A stretch of DNA of 64,000 nucleotides from an uncultured Eubacterium sp. Its GTDB lineage: Bacteria; Bacillota; Clostridia; Oscillospirales; Acutalibacteraceae. The position numbers were made by a program, and so were the translations under genes. The stretch spans positions 224,397 to 288,396 of the forward strand of contig CAKTGF010000004.1 of NCBI GenBank assembly GCA_934561395.1, written 5' to 3'. Within the stretch, counting starts at the first letter, position 1. Each line of letters starts with the position of its first letter. This document shows positions 8,671 through 16,963 of this stretch, piece after piece. A model generated the notes under the pieces. The model saw only the letters and a list, made by a program, of their open reading frames with translations, did no database searches and was not told the origin of the DNA.

Positions 8671-9276
8671 TTAATCTAAATCGTTTTTCTTTTTACTGAA
8701 TTCCATCTGCTGTTTGGCAAGTTCTGCCTTTTTATCCTCACGCTTGCACCAATTTCGATACCACAGCCAAATTATAAATACAAGAACAACAAGTGCAATG
8801 GGTATCATCAAGGTTTTAAGCACATTTTGAACAATCCTTAAATTTTGGAAAGCGGTAAAATAAAATCCCCAGCGAACATTAACAGGGTCAACAGTGCCGT
8901 TTACCGAGCCGTTGGGATAATAAATGCCATCGGGAAGATATTGCTTTTCGCCGTTTTCGTCAATATAGTAAACAGAAATTGCCTCACTTACATCATCGGT
9001 ATTCTCCGGGTCAAAATCCGGGTTATCCTCACGATAAAAGGTCATATACTCGCCGTCGATTTGTTCTTGGCTTGTAATCTTTTTATTCATAAGCAGATTG
9101 GTAACAATTTTTGACCTGTAAAAAATATCAGTAGCCTCTTTATTGTTGCCGTAGCTGTTTATTGTAAAAACGCCGACACCCAAACCGATAGCGATTGCTA
9201 TTGCAACGACAACGGCAATTGTAAACCTGTAAAACTTAAGGTCTTTTGCATTAATTTGCTTTGTTTTTTCATCCAT
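8671..9276 (-). CDS. Unknown membrane protein with two transmembrane helices
   Basis: A 201-aa protein of no family I recognise. One helix lies near residues 14-37 (VVVAIAIAIGLGVGVFTI) and a second near 155-175 (MIPIALVVLVFIIWLWYRNW), followed by a charged tail rich in Lys. The ~115 residues between them are acidic and probably extracytoplasmic. The frame is open back to a TTG at 9300, but the ATG at 9276 lies 9 nt after AAGG and gives the sequence MDEKTKQINAKDLK, so it is preferred. It lies between a zinc-ribbon membrane protein and the flavoenzyme, all on the same strand. Confidence 0.6.
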   Translation of the reverse strand: MDEKTKQINAKDLKFYRFTIAVVVAIAIAIGLGVGVFTINSYGNNKEATDIFYRSKIVTNLLMNKKITSQEQIDGEYMTFYREDNPDFDPENTDDVSEAISVYYIDENGEKQYLPDGIYYPNGSVNGTVDPVNVRWGFYFTAFQNLRIVQNVLKTLMIPIALVVLVFIIWLWYRNWCKREDKKAELAKQQMEFSKKKNDLD

Positions 9277-9332
9277 AATTTTCATCCTTATACTTAACAA
9301 AAGGAGCAGCCGAGTACCCCTTTTGTTGAAAT

Positions 9333-10262
9333 TTATTTGTTCTTATTTTTTGCCTTCTTACCTGCGTTAAGCTTTTCCTTAGCCTTGGCAACAAGCTCTG
9401 CTTGCTCCTTGGCAGCTTCTTTTTCAGCTTGCTCACGCTCTCTTTCACGCTTGATAGCGTCCTGGCGTTCTTTTTCATCCTTGGCAGCCTTACGGGCAAG
9501 TCTTTCCTCCTCAAGAGTTTCGTCGCTCTTGGCAGGAGCCTTTGCAACAAGGAAGTTTGCAACGGTAGCAATAACAAGTAATGCCAACGCAACAAAATAG
9601 CCCCAACTTACGCCGCCGTGAGCGTTATACATTGAAATATCCCCAAGGGTAAAGCCAATATAGCTTGATGTTGCAGACATACCCACTGTGAAGAGCACAC
9701 CGCTTGTGATTGCGCTTGCAACGCCCAAAACATCAAACACAAACATTGCCTTGGTTTTTGAGTGCTTGAATGTAAATATAATAAGGAAAAATGCAATTAC
9801 AAACATTAGCAGCGACAAAACCATAAACAACAGTGAAAGCATTGTGTATGTAACCGGGCCGCTGTAGCCCTCATAGCCCATATTGGTAAAATAAAGCCCT
9901 GCGTTGCCGAAAAAGCTTTTGAACAAATCAATTAACGATTTTCCGTCTGTAAAAATGCCGATAACATCAAAGCCCAGGCTTTCTGCATCGCTTTTAATGT
10001 ATGCCCATGGCAAAATATAGCCGATAACAGGTATAAAAGATAAGACAATTCTTGCAATTCGCAGTTTTGTTCCCCAAATTGAATAAGCAACACGGTTGAG
10101 GTTTTTGTAGAATGCCGAAAACTTTAACTCGGCTTTTATATTATCTTCCTCAAGCCTTTCTTCCCAATTATAGTTAGGGATGCTCACACCGCAGGCTGAA
10201 CATTCCGCCTTGATATTGTAGATATGCAGCTTTTTGCCGCAATTAGGACAGGTACTTGACAT
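9333..10262 (-). CDS. Zinc-ribbon membrane protein with charged C-terminal tail
   Basis: A 309-aa protein of unknown function. It opens with a cytoplasmic zinc-ribbon signature (CPNCGKKL, then CSACGVSIP; residues 5-28). Four to five hydrophobic helices follow between about residues 65 and 240. The last ~60 residues are a highly charged Lys/Glu/Arg/Ala helix, probably a coiled coil. An AAGGAG site 7 nt before the ATG supports the start. Small CxxC...CxxC ribbons at the N-terminus of multi-helix proteins are common in Clostridia and usually uncharacterised. It may form an operon with the next two minus-strand genes. Confidence 0.65.
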   Translation of the reverse strand: MSSTCPNCGKKLHIYNIKAECSACGVSIPNYNWEERLEEDNIKAELKFSAFYKNLNRVAYSIWGTKLRIARIVLSFIPVIGYILPWAYIKSDAESLGFDVIGIFTDGKSLIDLFKSFFGNAGLYFTNMGYEGYSGPVTYTMLSLLFMVLSLLMFVIAFFLIIFTFKHSKTKAMFVFDVLGVASAITSGVLFTVGMSATSSYIGFTLGDISMYNAHGGVSWGYFVALALLVIATVANFLVAKAPAKSDETLEEERLARKAAKDEKERQDAIKREREREQAEKEAAKEQAELVAKAKEKLNAGKKAKNKNK

Positions 10263-10416
10263 AAGGACGCTCCTTAAACTTTATTCACGAACTATTTTAA
10301 TATCTTTTAATACCAATGTCAACTAAAATATCGGCGGGGAAAGAAATTTGTCATATTGTATAGTTTATACATAAATTTTTTGGTATCTAAATAAAAACAT
10401 TTTTATTGAAAAACTA

Positions 10417-10445
10417 TTGATTTAGCAAACTTGCTATGATAATAT
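10417..10445 (+). promoter_or_regulatory. Promoter of the GPH symporter gene
   Basis: TTGATT (10417-10422), 17-nt spacer, TAATAT (10440-10445). The 246-nt gap 10263-10508 otherwise shows only AT-rich sequence and a small CTGC/GCAG hairpin near 10480. Confidence 0.55.
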
Positions 10446-10508
10446 AGTACCGATAATTATTTTGGGGTATGTTGCATACTGCCCTTTAGCAGAAACGAGG
10501 GATTACAT

Positions 10509-12041
10509 TTGGCAGAAGCAGTTGATGAAATAACCATAGAAGAACAAGCCGAGCTTGACAAGCTTGCCTATACCAACAAAAGGTACCTTACACCTAAGGA
10601 AATTGCAGCTTATGTGCTTGTTAACTTCGGTCAAAAGAATTTAAGCCAATTTGTTGATAACTTTAAGGAATTCTTTATGATTCAGTTCTTAAAGCTTAAC
10701 ACCACGGCTTATGCAACAATTAACCTGTTTGCATCTATTTATGATGCTGTTGACGATACCATTTCCGGTCTTATTATTGACAGAACAAGAACTCGTTGGG
10801 GCAGAATCAGACCGTTCTTTATTCTTCCCCTGCCCTTGTGGTTGGTGGGCGGCTGGATGATGTTTACCGCACCTGACGGGTTTGTTTCAAAGCAGAAAAT
10901 CGTTTGGGCTGCCGTTGCCATTGTTATTTACGGTTTAGGTATGAGTTACTTTGGTGCTTGGGGTCTTATGATTTACAACATTACTCCCAACACCAACGAA
11001 AGAAATAACCTTATTACTATCACAAAATTCTTTGAGCTTTTCGGCACATGGATTCCTTCCCTTGTTCCTGTTTTGGTAACAGTTATTCCTAAAATGACAG
11101 ACAAGGTATCAATGAAGGATATTTACAGCGGCTTTGCACAGTTTATGCTGATTTTGTCAGCAGCGTTCGCAGTATTCGGCTGCTTTAACATGCGTGAGCG
11201 TGTTCCTCTTATGAGCCGTGAGGAAATGAAGGAAACCTCTGTTTTGGAATCGCTTAAAAATATCATTACAAACAGGCCTTTGATTTCGGTAATTTTAGCT
11301 AACTTCTTCAACTCTTTCAAGGCTGTAGGCGGTTCAACAGAATCTTATTTCTGGCTTAACAATACAGGCTCACTTATGAATGCTACATTCTGCGGCCTGT
11401 TTACCGGTATTCCAAACTACATAATGGTTCCCCTTGCTGCTAAAATGGTTAAAAAATGGGGCGCAAGAGCAACATCAATTATTGCAGGCCTTTTTGGTTT
11501 CTTCGCATATATGACCTTGTTCTTTGTTGGCTATCATCCCTTCGGACAAACTTTCTCAGACCACAAGTTATTAAACCTTGCTTGGGTAATTTTTGCCCTT
11601 ACAATTTGCGGCCTGCCAAATAAAATCCTTAATGTAAGCGGTCAAATCGTTACCGCTGAGGCTCTTGACTATATGGAGTGGAAGCACGGCCTTAGAAACG
11701 AAGCACTTGTAACCACAGTTCAAGGCTATTTCGGCAAACTTGCAACATCTGTTACAGGCTGGCTTTCAGGTATGGTTCTTACATGGATTAACTATGTTCC
11801 CCTTACCGACTCATTGGGCAACGCTGTTCCCCAAACAGACCCGAAAATGTTAAACGGTATTTGGGCTGTATTCTGTATTCTTCCTGCACTTGCCCGTGGC
11901 TTATACGGTGTGTCATTTATCCTTTATCCAATCCATGGCAAGCTTCAGCAGCAAATGATTGTTGAACTTGCAGATATCCGTGCTGAAAGACTTGCAGAGC
12001 AGGAAAAGCTCCAACAGCAATTAACCAATAATAACGATTGA
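10509..12041 (+). CDS. GPH-family (MFS_2) cation:sugar symporter
   Basis: A 510-aa integral membrane protein with about 12 helices, of the glycoside-pentoside-hexuronide symporter type (MelB/XynP relatives): SIYDAVDDTISGLIIDRTRT and RWGRIRPFFIL near residues 75-105 match the family loop DxxxGxxxDRTxxxxGRxRP. It should import a glycoside, pentoside or related solute with Na+ or H+. Start is TTG 10509, 7 nt after GAGGG (10497-10501). It stands alone between its own promoter and a strong terminator; no glycosidase is adjacent, so the substrate is not defined by context. Confidence 0.85.
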   Translation: MAEAVDEITIEEQAELDKLAYTNKRYLTPKEIAAYVLVNFGQKNLSQFVDNFKEFFMIQFLKLNTTAYATINLFASIYDAVDDTISGLIIDRTRTRWGRIRPFFILPLPLWLVGGWMMFTAPDGFVSKQKIVWAAVAIVIYGLGMSYFGAWGLMIYNITPNTNERNNLITITKFFELFGTWIPSLVPVLVTVIPKMTDKVSMKDIYSGFAQFMLILSAAFAVFGCFNMRERVPLMSREEMKETSVLESLKNIITNRPLISVILANFFNSFKAVGGSTESYFWLNNTGSLMNATFCGLFTGIPNYIMVPLAAKMVKKWGARATSIIAGLFGFFAYMTLFFVGYHPFGQTFSDHKLLNLAWVIFALTICGLPNKILNVSGQIVTAEALDYMEWKHGLRNEALVTTVQGYFGKLATSVTGWLSGMVLTWINYVPLTDSLGNAVPQTDPKMLNGIWAVFCILPALARGLYGVSFILYPIHGKLQQQMIVELADIRAERLAEQEKLQQQLTNNND

Positions 12042-12060
12042 TAATTTGAATATCAAACAT

Positions 12061-12087
12061 AAAAAGCTCGGCGTTGCCGAGCTTTTT
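12061..12087. terminator. Bidirectional terminator after the symporter gene
   Basis: Perfect 12-bp stem AAAAAGCTCGGC / GCCGAGCTTTTT with loop GTT; serves convergent genes. Confidence 0.92.
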
Positions 12088-12111
12088 CTTATGCATTTTA
12101 TGCGATTTAGT

Positions 12112-12567
12112 TTAGCAGATTATATCTGAGATAAGCTTTTTAATTTTAACTATATACCGTGAGCTTGCAAAGGCCGTAAAAAACGCAAGCACGAAGCAAA
12201 ACGCTGCCACGGCATAAAGCCGCCAATTGCCCAACAAAACAGCCTCCATTAAAAACAAAACGAAAAATGCGGTAAAAATAAAAAATGTAATTTTAAACAT
12301 TGTATTTTTGGTAACCACCCGGGTGCTTGTTTTGCCATCTTTTTCGGCAAAGCTTACAGTGGTTTTCGGCAAATAGTTATAAAGTGCATAGGCGGGAGTA
12401 TTTGTTTTAAAAGTAAATTTTCCGTCCTCACAATAGCCAAAAAACTCCTTGCTGTCGTCAAAATCATCATAGCCTTGGCTTAAATCGTGAAAGGCGTTTA
12501 AAAAACACTTTAAACATTCATATCTTGTTCTGTCAGACTGAATATTATATTTTGCGCCGAACAGCAT
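12112..12567 (-). CDS. Unknown small membrane protein
   Basis: A 151-aa protein not recognised as any family. It has a soluble N-terminal ~85 residues (acidic, with YDDFDDSKEFFGYCEDGKF) and two adjacent helices near residues 92-135, ending in a basic stretch. The ATG at 12567 is 8 nt after AAGGAG; an upstream in-frame GTG overlaps that ribosome site and is unlikely. Last gene of the run nanA - anchored protein - acyltransferase-like protein, so it may act with them. Confidence 0.6.
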   Translation of the reverse strand: MLFGAKYNIQSDRTRYECLKCFLNAFHDLSQGYDDFDDSKEFFGYCEDGKFTFKTNTPAYALYNYLPKTTVSFAEKDGKTSTRVVTKNTMFKITFFIFTAFFVLFLMEAVLLGNWRLYAVAAFCFVLAFFTAFASSRYIVKIKKLISDIIC

Positions 12568-12579
12568 TAATATCACTCC

Positions 12580-13389
12580 TTATATTTCGTCCTTGGCTAT
12601 CAGGCCAATGCCTATGCCCATTTTGTTTCCGCCGAGCATATATTTTTTTGCAGATTTTTGCAGGCTTGTATTTTCGGGATACAGGCTTTTTATAAGTCTT
12701 TTTTTGCCGAAAATCCGTTCTATCGCCTGGGCGTCGTCATTACAGCTGAACACAATTGTAAACAGCGCCTGAAACTGCAAAATATTGCAGGAGGGCTCCA
12801 TAAACAAATAATTTTCATCAAACAAAAGCCAGCTTTCGCAAAAGAAAAACTCGTATTCATAATCGGGAAAGTATTTTTCAAAAAATGCCTTTGCATCAAG
12901 TATTGATTTTACACAATTTGAATAAATGAGTTTTTCCCCCTGTGGAATGTGAATATAAACAAGCCTTGCGCCGTAATCAAAGGGCAGGCAATCATATTCA
13001 AGGGTACGGTTGTTGCAAACATAAAGTTGAAATTGCAGGCGACCTATTCTGAACAGCTCACAATTCAAATGATTTTTTATCCAATTATAATTTTTAAGCC
13101 CCTTGTTTTTATTGTTGTAACACCAAAGGGCAATATCCCCCATTGTGTCAAAAAACACATTTTCGCCTATACCCAGGCGTCTATATTGAGGATATGTATA
13201 TTTTGCGGCATAGCTGACACAAACCCCAAGGCGCATAAGGTCGCTTTTGGCGGAAAGGCACTTAAAGCTGTTTTTGCATTGGGTACAAAGTCTGTCTATA
13301 TCGCTTTTATTTTCGGTCATAAATTCAACAAGCCTTTGCTTTAGATTTTCATCAAGACAAAGGCTGTCGATTATTTGATTAGTTGTCAT
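12580..13389 (-). CDS. GNAT-like acyltransferase-domain protein
   Basis: A 269-aa protein starting MTTNQIIDSLCLDE. The pattern YRRLGIGENVFFDTMGDIAL, WIKNHLNCELFRIGRLQFQL, VYIHIPQGEKL, a large acidic/aromatic segment (FFCESWLLFDENY) and NILQFQALF resembles Firmicutes proteins annotated as acyltransferase with NAT_N and GNAT_C domains; this is from memory and not verified. The ATG at 13389 overlaps the end of the upstream gene by 11 nt, implying coupling. The frame stays open further upstream, but that part is the other frame of the neighbouring gene. Confidence 0.65.
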   Translation of the reverse strand: MTTNQIIDSLCLDENLKQRLVEFMTENKSDIDRLCTQCKNSFKCLSAKSDLMRLGVCVSYAAKYTYPQYRRLGIGENVFFDTMGDIALWCYNNKNKGLKNYNWIKNHLNCELFRIGRLQFQLYVCNNRTLEYDCLPFDYGARLVYIHIPQGEKLIYSNCVKSILDAKAFFEKYFPDYEYEFFFCESWLLFDENYLFMEPSCNILQFQALFTIVFSCNDDAQAIERIFGKKRLIKSLYPENTSLQKSAKKYMLGGNKMGIGIGLIAKDEI

Positions 13390-14245
13390 TATTATCTGCT
13401 TTCGTAGAGGATTGAGAGCCGGTTGCCTTTTTCTTTGAACTTTTGCTCTTTTTCTTTTTAGCCGCAGCCTTTGTGGTTGTTTCGTTATTTGCAACCAAGC
13501 CTGTGGACTGAACATGCTGAATTTCAGTGTTTTCGTCAATAAAGCCCATATCCAGCAGCAAGGGGTAAACCTCATAATTGTAGAAATAGTCGGACGCAGT
13601 ATCTCCGCTGCCCTCAATAATTATTTTATATGCGGTTGTAGAGGCCTCGGTATATTTTATAGCCTCCTGCAAGCCGTTGATGCCGTCAACCTCGGTGCCG
13701 TCAACAAAAATATAGTTATCCTTAATTACGATTGTGCCCTCATATTTTTGCTGAATAGATGTGGTGGTTTCCGCCTCGGCTGTGGTTGATTCGTTATTTG
13801 ACGGCTGATTTGAATTATTAACAGACGGCAGATTGCCTGTAAAATAAAGGCCTGCAAAAACCCCTGCAAGTATTACGAAAATAACAACCAGCACCTTAAA
13901 GCCCTTGTTCATTTTCTTAGGGTCCTTTTTAAAGCGGTGGCGTGTGAGGGTCGGCTTGTCCTCATCAACATGGGTTTCGCTCATTTCAAAGGCTGTTGCA
14001 TTTTCGTCATAGGATGCGTCGGTCTTTTTATGAACAATCAACGGGCTTTCAAGCTGACCAAGCGCCTCCTTATTAAGGGCAGCTATATCGTCATTATCAG
14101 TCATAATTTTTTCAGCCTTTTCAAAGGCCTGCTCTGAAATAGGCTCGACCGGCGACATTGGTTCAAATTCATTTTCCCCTACAATGTTGTCGGTATGAGA
14201 ATTATTATTCTCATTATTTAACATATCCTTTAATTCATCACTCAT
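13379..14245 (-). CDS. Unknown single-pass membrane protein, coupled to nanA
   Basis: A 288-aa protein of unknown function. Residues 1-115 are acidic and cytoplasmic, then a basic patch (HRFKKDPKKMNKGFK), a single helix (about 116-136) and an extracytoplasmic part of about 150 residues with Ser/Thr/Asn-rich linker, a short beta-rich region (GTIVIKDNYIFVDGTEVDG) and a Lys/Ser-rich tail. The ATG overlaps the nanA stop by one base (TAATG) and its own end overlaps the next ATG, so expression is tied to nanA. Topology suggests a surface or signalling role; none is proven. Confidence 0.65.
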   Translation of the reverse strand: MSDELKDMLNNENNNSHTDNIVGENEFEPMSPVEPISEQAFEKAEKIMTDNDDIAALNKEALGQLESPLIVHKKTDASYDENATAFEMSETHVDEDKPTLTRHRFKKDPKKMNKGFKVLVVIFVILAGVFAGLYFTGNLPSVNNSNQPSNNESTTAEAETTTSIQQKYEGTIVIKDNYIFVDGTEVDGINGLQEAIKYTEASTTAYKIIIEGSGDTASDYFYNYEVYPLLLDMGFIDENTEIQHVQSTGLVANNETTTKAAAKKKKSKSSKKKATGSQSSTKADNNDN

Positions 14246-15147
14246 TATAATTCACCCACATATTTTTCAATCTTTTCGGCAATGGCTTTAACCTTATTGT
14301 CGCACTCAACTTCAAGAAACGGGCTGCGTGGCTGACCTGCGTCAACGCCAAAGCGAAGTTTAATCACCTGCTTTGCCGCACCGTAAAGCGACGCACAGGA
14401 AAGCAAATCAAAAATTACATCGTTGATTTTATATTGCAAAGCTTTTGCCTTGTCAATTTCATTAATTCTTATAAGCCTGTCAAGCTCAACAAACAGCTCA
14501 GGCATGGTTCCGTATGTACCGCCGATTCCTGCGTTAGCGCCCATTAATCTGCCGCCTAAAAATTGCTCGTCAGAGCCGTTAAAGATAACAAAATCATCCC
14601 CGGCAACAGTTCTAAAGCGCTCCATATTATAAACAGGTTCTTCGGAATTTTTAATACCTATAACCTTAGGATTATCTGCCATGCGCTTAAACAAATCCAT
14701 GGGCAGATTAAAGCCTGTAAGCTGCGGAATATTGTAAATAATAAACGGCAAATTTGTTGAATCAATAATGCCGTTCCAGTGCTTTTCAACGCTTGCGGCA
14801 GGCAGCCTGTAATAAACGCTGGGCACTGCGGAAACAGCGTCTGCGCCAATCATTTCGGCATGCCTTGCAAGTTCAATACTCTCTTTTGTTGAGGCGCAAC
14901 CCACATGAACGATAACAGTAAAGTCATCCCCTGCGGCTTTTTTAACCGCATCGGCAATAAGCATGCGCTCAAAGCTGTTAAGCAAAAAGCCCTCGCCTGT
15001 TGAGCCGCAAACATAAACGCCCTTAACGCCCTTTGATTTATAGATTTTAACAAGCTGCTCCATTGCCTCAAGGTTGACCTGGTCATCCTTGTCATAAATA
15101 GCATTTAAAGCAACAAATACACCTTCAAATTTTGAAATATCCTTCAT
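14245..15147 (-). CDS. nanA: N-acetylneuraminate lyase (DHDPS/NAL family)
   Basis: A 300-aa class I aldolase cleaving N-acetylneuraminate to N-acetylmannosamine and pyruvate. The GSTGEG substrate loop (residues 48-53), Tyr138 (IIYNIPQLTG) and the Schiff-base Lys166 (VIGIKNSE) align with E. coli NanA residues 137 and 165. Dihydrodipicolinate synthase is the alternative within this fold, but the divergent nanE-nanK genes favour the sialic-acid role. ATG 15147 follows AGGTGAT; a GTG at 15156 overlaps that site and is rejected. It leads a coupled minus-strand operon. Confidence 0.88.
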   Translation of the reverse strand: MKDISKFEGVFVALNAIYDKDDQVNLEAMEQLVKIYKSKGVKGVYVCGSTGEGFLLNSFERMLIADAVKKAAGDDFTVIVHVGCASTKESIELARHAEMIGADAVSAVPSVYYRLPAASVEKHWNGIIDSTNLPFIIYNIPQLTGFNLPMDLFKRMADNPKVIGIKNSEEPVYNMERFRTVAGDDFVIFNGSDEQFLGGRLMGANAGIGGTYGTMPELFVELDRLIRINEIDKAKALQYKINDVIFDLLSCASLYGAAKQVIKLRFGVDAGQPRSPFLEVECDNKVKAIAEKIEKYVGEL

Positions 15148-15163
15148 TTTTATCACCTAACTA

Positions 15164-15192
15164 ATACTATCATATTTTATCTTAATTTTCAA
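15164..15192 (-). promoter_or_regulatory. Promoter of the nanA operon
   Basis: Minus-strand TTGAAA (15187-15192), 17-nt spacer, TAGTAT (15164-15169). Its -35 lies 13 bp from the -35 of the nanE promoter. Confidence 0.6.
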
Positions 15193-15205
15193 CAGCATAT
15201 TATTA

Positions 15206-15234
15206 TTGAATTTTGAGTTACCAACTGTTATAAT
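15206..15234 (+). promoter_or_regulatory. Promoter of nanE-nanK
   Basis: TTGAAT (15206-15211), 17-nt spacer, TATAAT (15229-15234), 22 nt before the nanE ATG; AGAGGT is the ribosome site. Confidence 0.75.
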
Positions 15235-15255
15235 TGTTTTAAGAGGTACAATACT

Positions 15256-15948
15256 ATGGATAACAACAAAATTCTTGAACAAATTAAGGGCGGATTAATT
15301 GTTTCCTGCCAGGCACTGAAAAACGAGCCGCTGTATGACAGTTACATCATGTCAAAAATGGCATGGGCAGCTTATTTGGGCGGCGCTGTGGGCATAAGAG
15401 CCAACACCGTTATTGACATTAAGGCAATTAAAGAAAAAGTTGATTTGCCTGTAATCGGCATAATCAAGGCTGAGTATGACGACAGCGATGTTTATATTAC
15501 CCCCACCATGGCCGAGGTTGACAGCCTTGTAGAAATCGGCTGTGAAATCATTGCTACTGACGCTACCGACAGATTAAGACCCGGCAGCAAAGGCTTTAGA
15601 GAATTTTTTACAGAAGTTAGAAAAAAATACCCAAACCAGCTGTTTATGGCTGATACCTCCTGCTTTGAGGAGGGCAAGCTTGCAGAGGAACTGGGCTTTG
15701 ACCTTATTGGCACAACTATGAGCGGATACACCCCATACACCAAGGGCAGAAAGCTGCCGGACTGTGAATTAATCAAAAAATACAGCACCGAGCTTAACAC
15801 CCCTATAATTGCCGAGGGAGGAATTTGGTGTCCGGAGGATTTAAAGAATGTTTACAAGGCCGGAGCGTTCAGCGCCGTATGCGGCACTGCAATTACCCGA
15901 CCTATGGATATAACCAGGCGATTTGTTAATGCTTTGGAGGAAGAATAA
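15256..15948 (+). CDS. nanE: N-acetylmannosamine-6-phosphate 2-epimerase
   Basis: A 230-aa TIM-barrel protein of the NanE family, converting ManNAc-6-phosphate to GlcNAc-6-phosphate in the cytoplasm. Visible family features: an N-terminal KGGLIVSCQAL, substrate-side VGIRANTV, VIGIIKAEY, a barrel strand LFMADTSCFEEG and the phosphate-binding end IIAEGGIWCPEDL / AGAFSAVCGTAITRP. Length is typical (about 225-235). The stop overlaps the nanK ATG by one base (TAATG), so the epimerase and kinase are coupled. Together with nanA they form the core Neu5Ac degradation route. Confidence 0.93.
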   Translation: MDNNKILEQIKGGLIVSCQALKNEPLYDSYIMSKMAWAAYLGGAVGIRANTVIDIKAIKEKVDLPVIGIIKAEYDDSDVYITPTMAEVDSLVEIGCEIIATDATDRLRPGSKGFREFFTEVRKKYPNQLFMADTSCFEEGKLAEELGFDLIGTTMSGYTPYTKGRKLPDCELIKKYSTELNTPIIAEGGIWCPEDLKNVYKAGAFSAVCGTAITRPMDITRRFVNALEEE

Positions 15949-16829
15949 TGAGAATTTTAACATTTGACATTGGCGGAACCTTTATTAAATATGGTTTGTG
16001 CAACCAAAGTTTTAAGCTTTTGGAAACCCACAAGGTTCCCACAGACGCTCAAAAGGGCGGTCAGGCACTTATAGAAAAAATCATTGATATTATTGAGGGT
16101 TATGAGAATATTGACAGGGTGGCAATAAGCACCGCAGGCCAGGTTGACAGCGAAAACGGCATTGTTGTTTATTCAACCGACAACATCCCCTACTACACGG
16201 GAATGATGGTTAAAAAGCTTATTGAAAACAAAACCGGTATTCCCACCTTTGTTGAAAATGATGTTAACGCCGCTGCCTTAGGCGAGGCTATCTTCGGTGC
16301 TGCAAAGGGTCAAAGCGATTTTATTTGCTTAACCTACGGCACAGGGGTCGGCGGCGCTATTTATCTTAACAATAAGCTTTACAAGGGCGCCTGCTCCTCA
16401 GCAGGAGAGCTTGGGCACATGATTATTCACGCAGGAGGCAAGCAGTGCACCTGCGGCGGCGAGGGCTGCTACGAATGTTATGCCTCTGCAAGGGCGCTGA
16501 TTACAGCTGTTAACAAGGTTTCAAAAGAGCCCCTTGACGCTTTTCAGATTTTTGAAAAGGAAAATTTTGAAAAGCCCGAAATCAGGTCTGAAATTGATAA
16601 ATGGATTGATGAAATAATAGTCGGCTTAATCAATATTGTTTACACCTTTAACCCGCCCCTTATTGTTTTAGGCGGCGGAATTATGAACGAGGATTATATT
16701 ATTGATTTAATCGACAGAAAAATATATAACCGTTTAATGGAAAATTTCAGAAATGTTAACATTGTTCGCTCAAAGCTGGGCAACAATGCCGCACTGCTTG
16801 GCGTTGCTCACGAGGCAGCAAAGCTGTAA
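15948..16829 (+). CDS. nanK: ROK-family N-acetylmannosamine kinase
   Basis: A 293-aa ROK kinase. The N-terminal ATP loop is FDIGGTFIKYGL; the ROK centre shows ENDVNAAALGEAIFGAAKG and the zinc-binding segment GKQCTCGGEGCYECYAS. C-terminal PPLIVLGGGI closes the ATP site. As it is coupled to nanE, ManNAc is its likely substrate, giving ManNAc-6-phosphate; glucose or GlcNAc kinase activity is possible in this family. No sialic-acid transporter, sialidase, nagA or nagB is in the window, so these steps must be elsewhere. Confidence 0.88.
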   Translation: MRILTFDIGGTFIKYGLCNQSFKLLETHKVPTDAQKGGQALIEKIIDIIEGYENIDRVAISTAGQVDSENGIVVYSTDNIPYYTGMMVKKLIENKTGIPTFVENDVNAAALGEAIFGAAKGQSDFICLTYGTGVGGAIYLNNKLYKGACSSAGELGHMIIHAGGKQCTCGGEGCYECYASARALITAVNKVSKEPLDAFQIFEKENFEKPEIRSEIDKWIDEIIVGLINIVYTFNPPLIVLGGGIMNEDYIIDLIDRKIYNRLMENFRNVNIVRSKLGNNAALLGVAHEAAKL

Positions 16830-16841
16830 ACATAACGAATT

Positions 16842-16873
16842 AAGGACCTCTTATGCTTAAGAGGTCCTTTTTA
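16842..16873 (+). terminator. Terminator after nanK
   Basis: AAGGACCTCTTA pairs with TAAGAGGTCCTT around a short loop, followed by T-rich sequence. Confidence 0.9.
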
Positions 16874-16896
16874 TATGTAAAACACACAAAAATGTA

Positions 16897-16925
16897 TCGA
16901 CTAATCAATAAATTTATGTTATAAT
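16897..16925 (+). promoter_or_regulatory. Promoter of the AGCS symporter gene
   Basis: TATAAT at 16920-16925 with TCGACT (16897-16902) 17 nt upstream; the -35 matches four of six consensus positions. Confidence 0.5.
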
Positions 16926-16963
16926 GTTGAGGTTGCACAATACAGAGAGGGTAAAATTTAATT

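Noticed and set aside
9337..9600. Ser/Leu-rich frame opposite the zinc-ribbon membrane protein
   Set aside because: Shadow of the Lys/Glu-rich coiled-coil coding sequence on the other strand.
13390..13617. N-terminal extension of the acyltransferase-like protein by 76 codons
   Set aside because: The extension overlaps the upstream gene in another frame, has a composition unlike a protein start (Arg/Lys/Gln-rich), and a good ATG exists at 13389.
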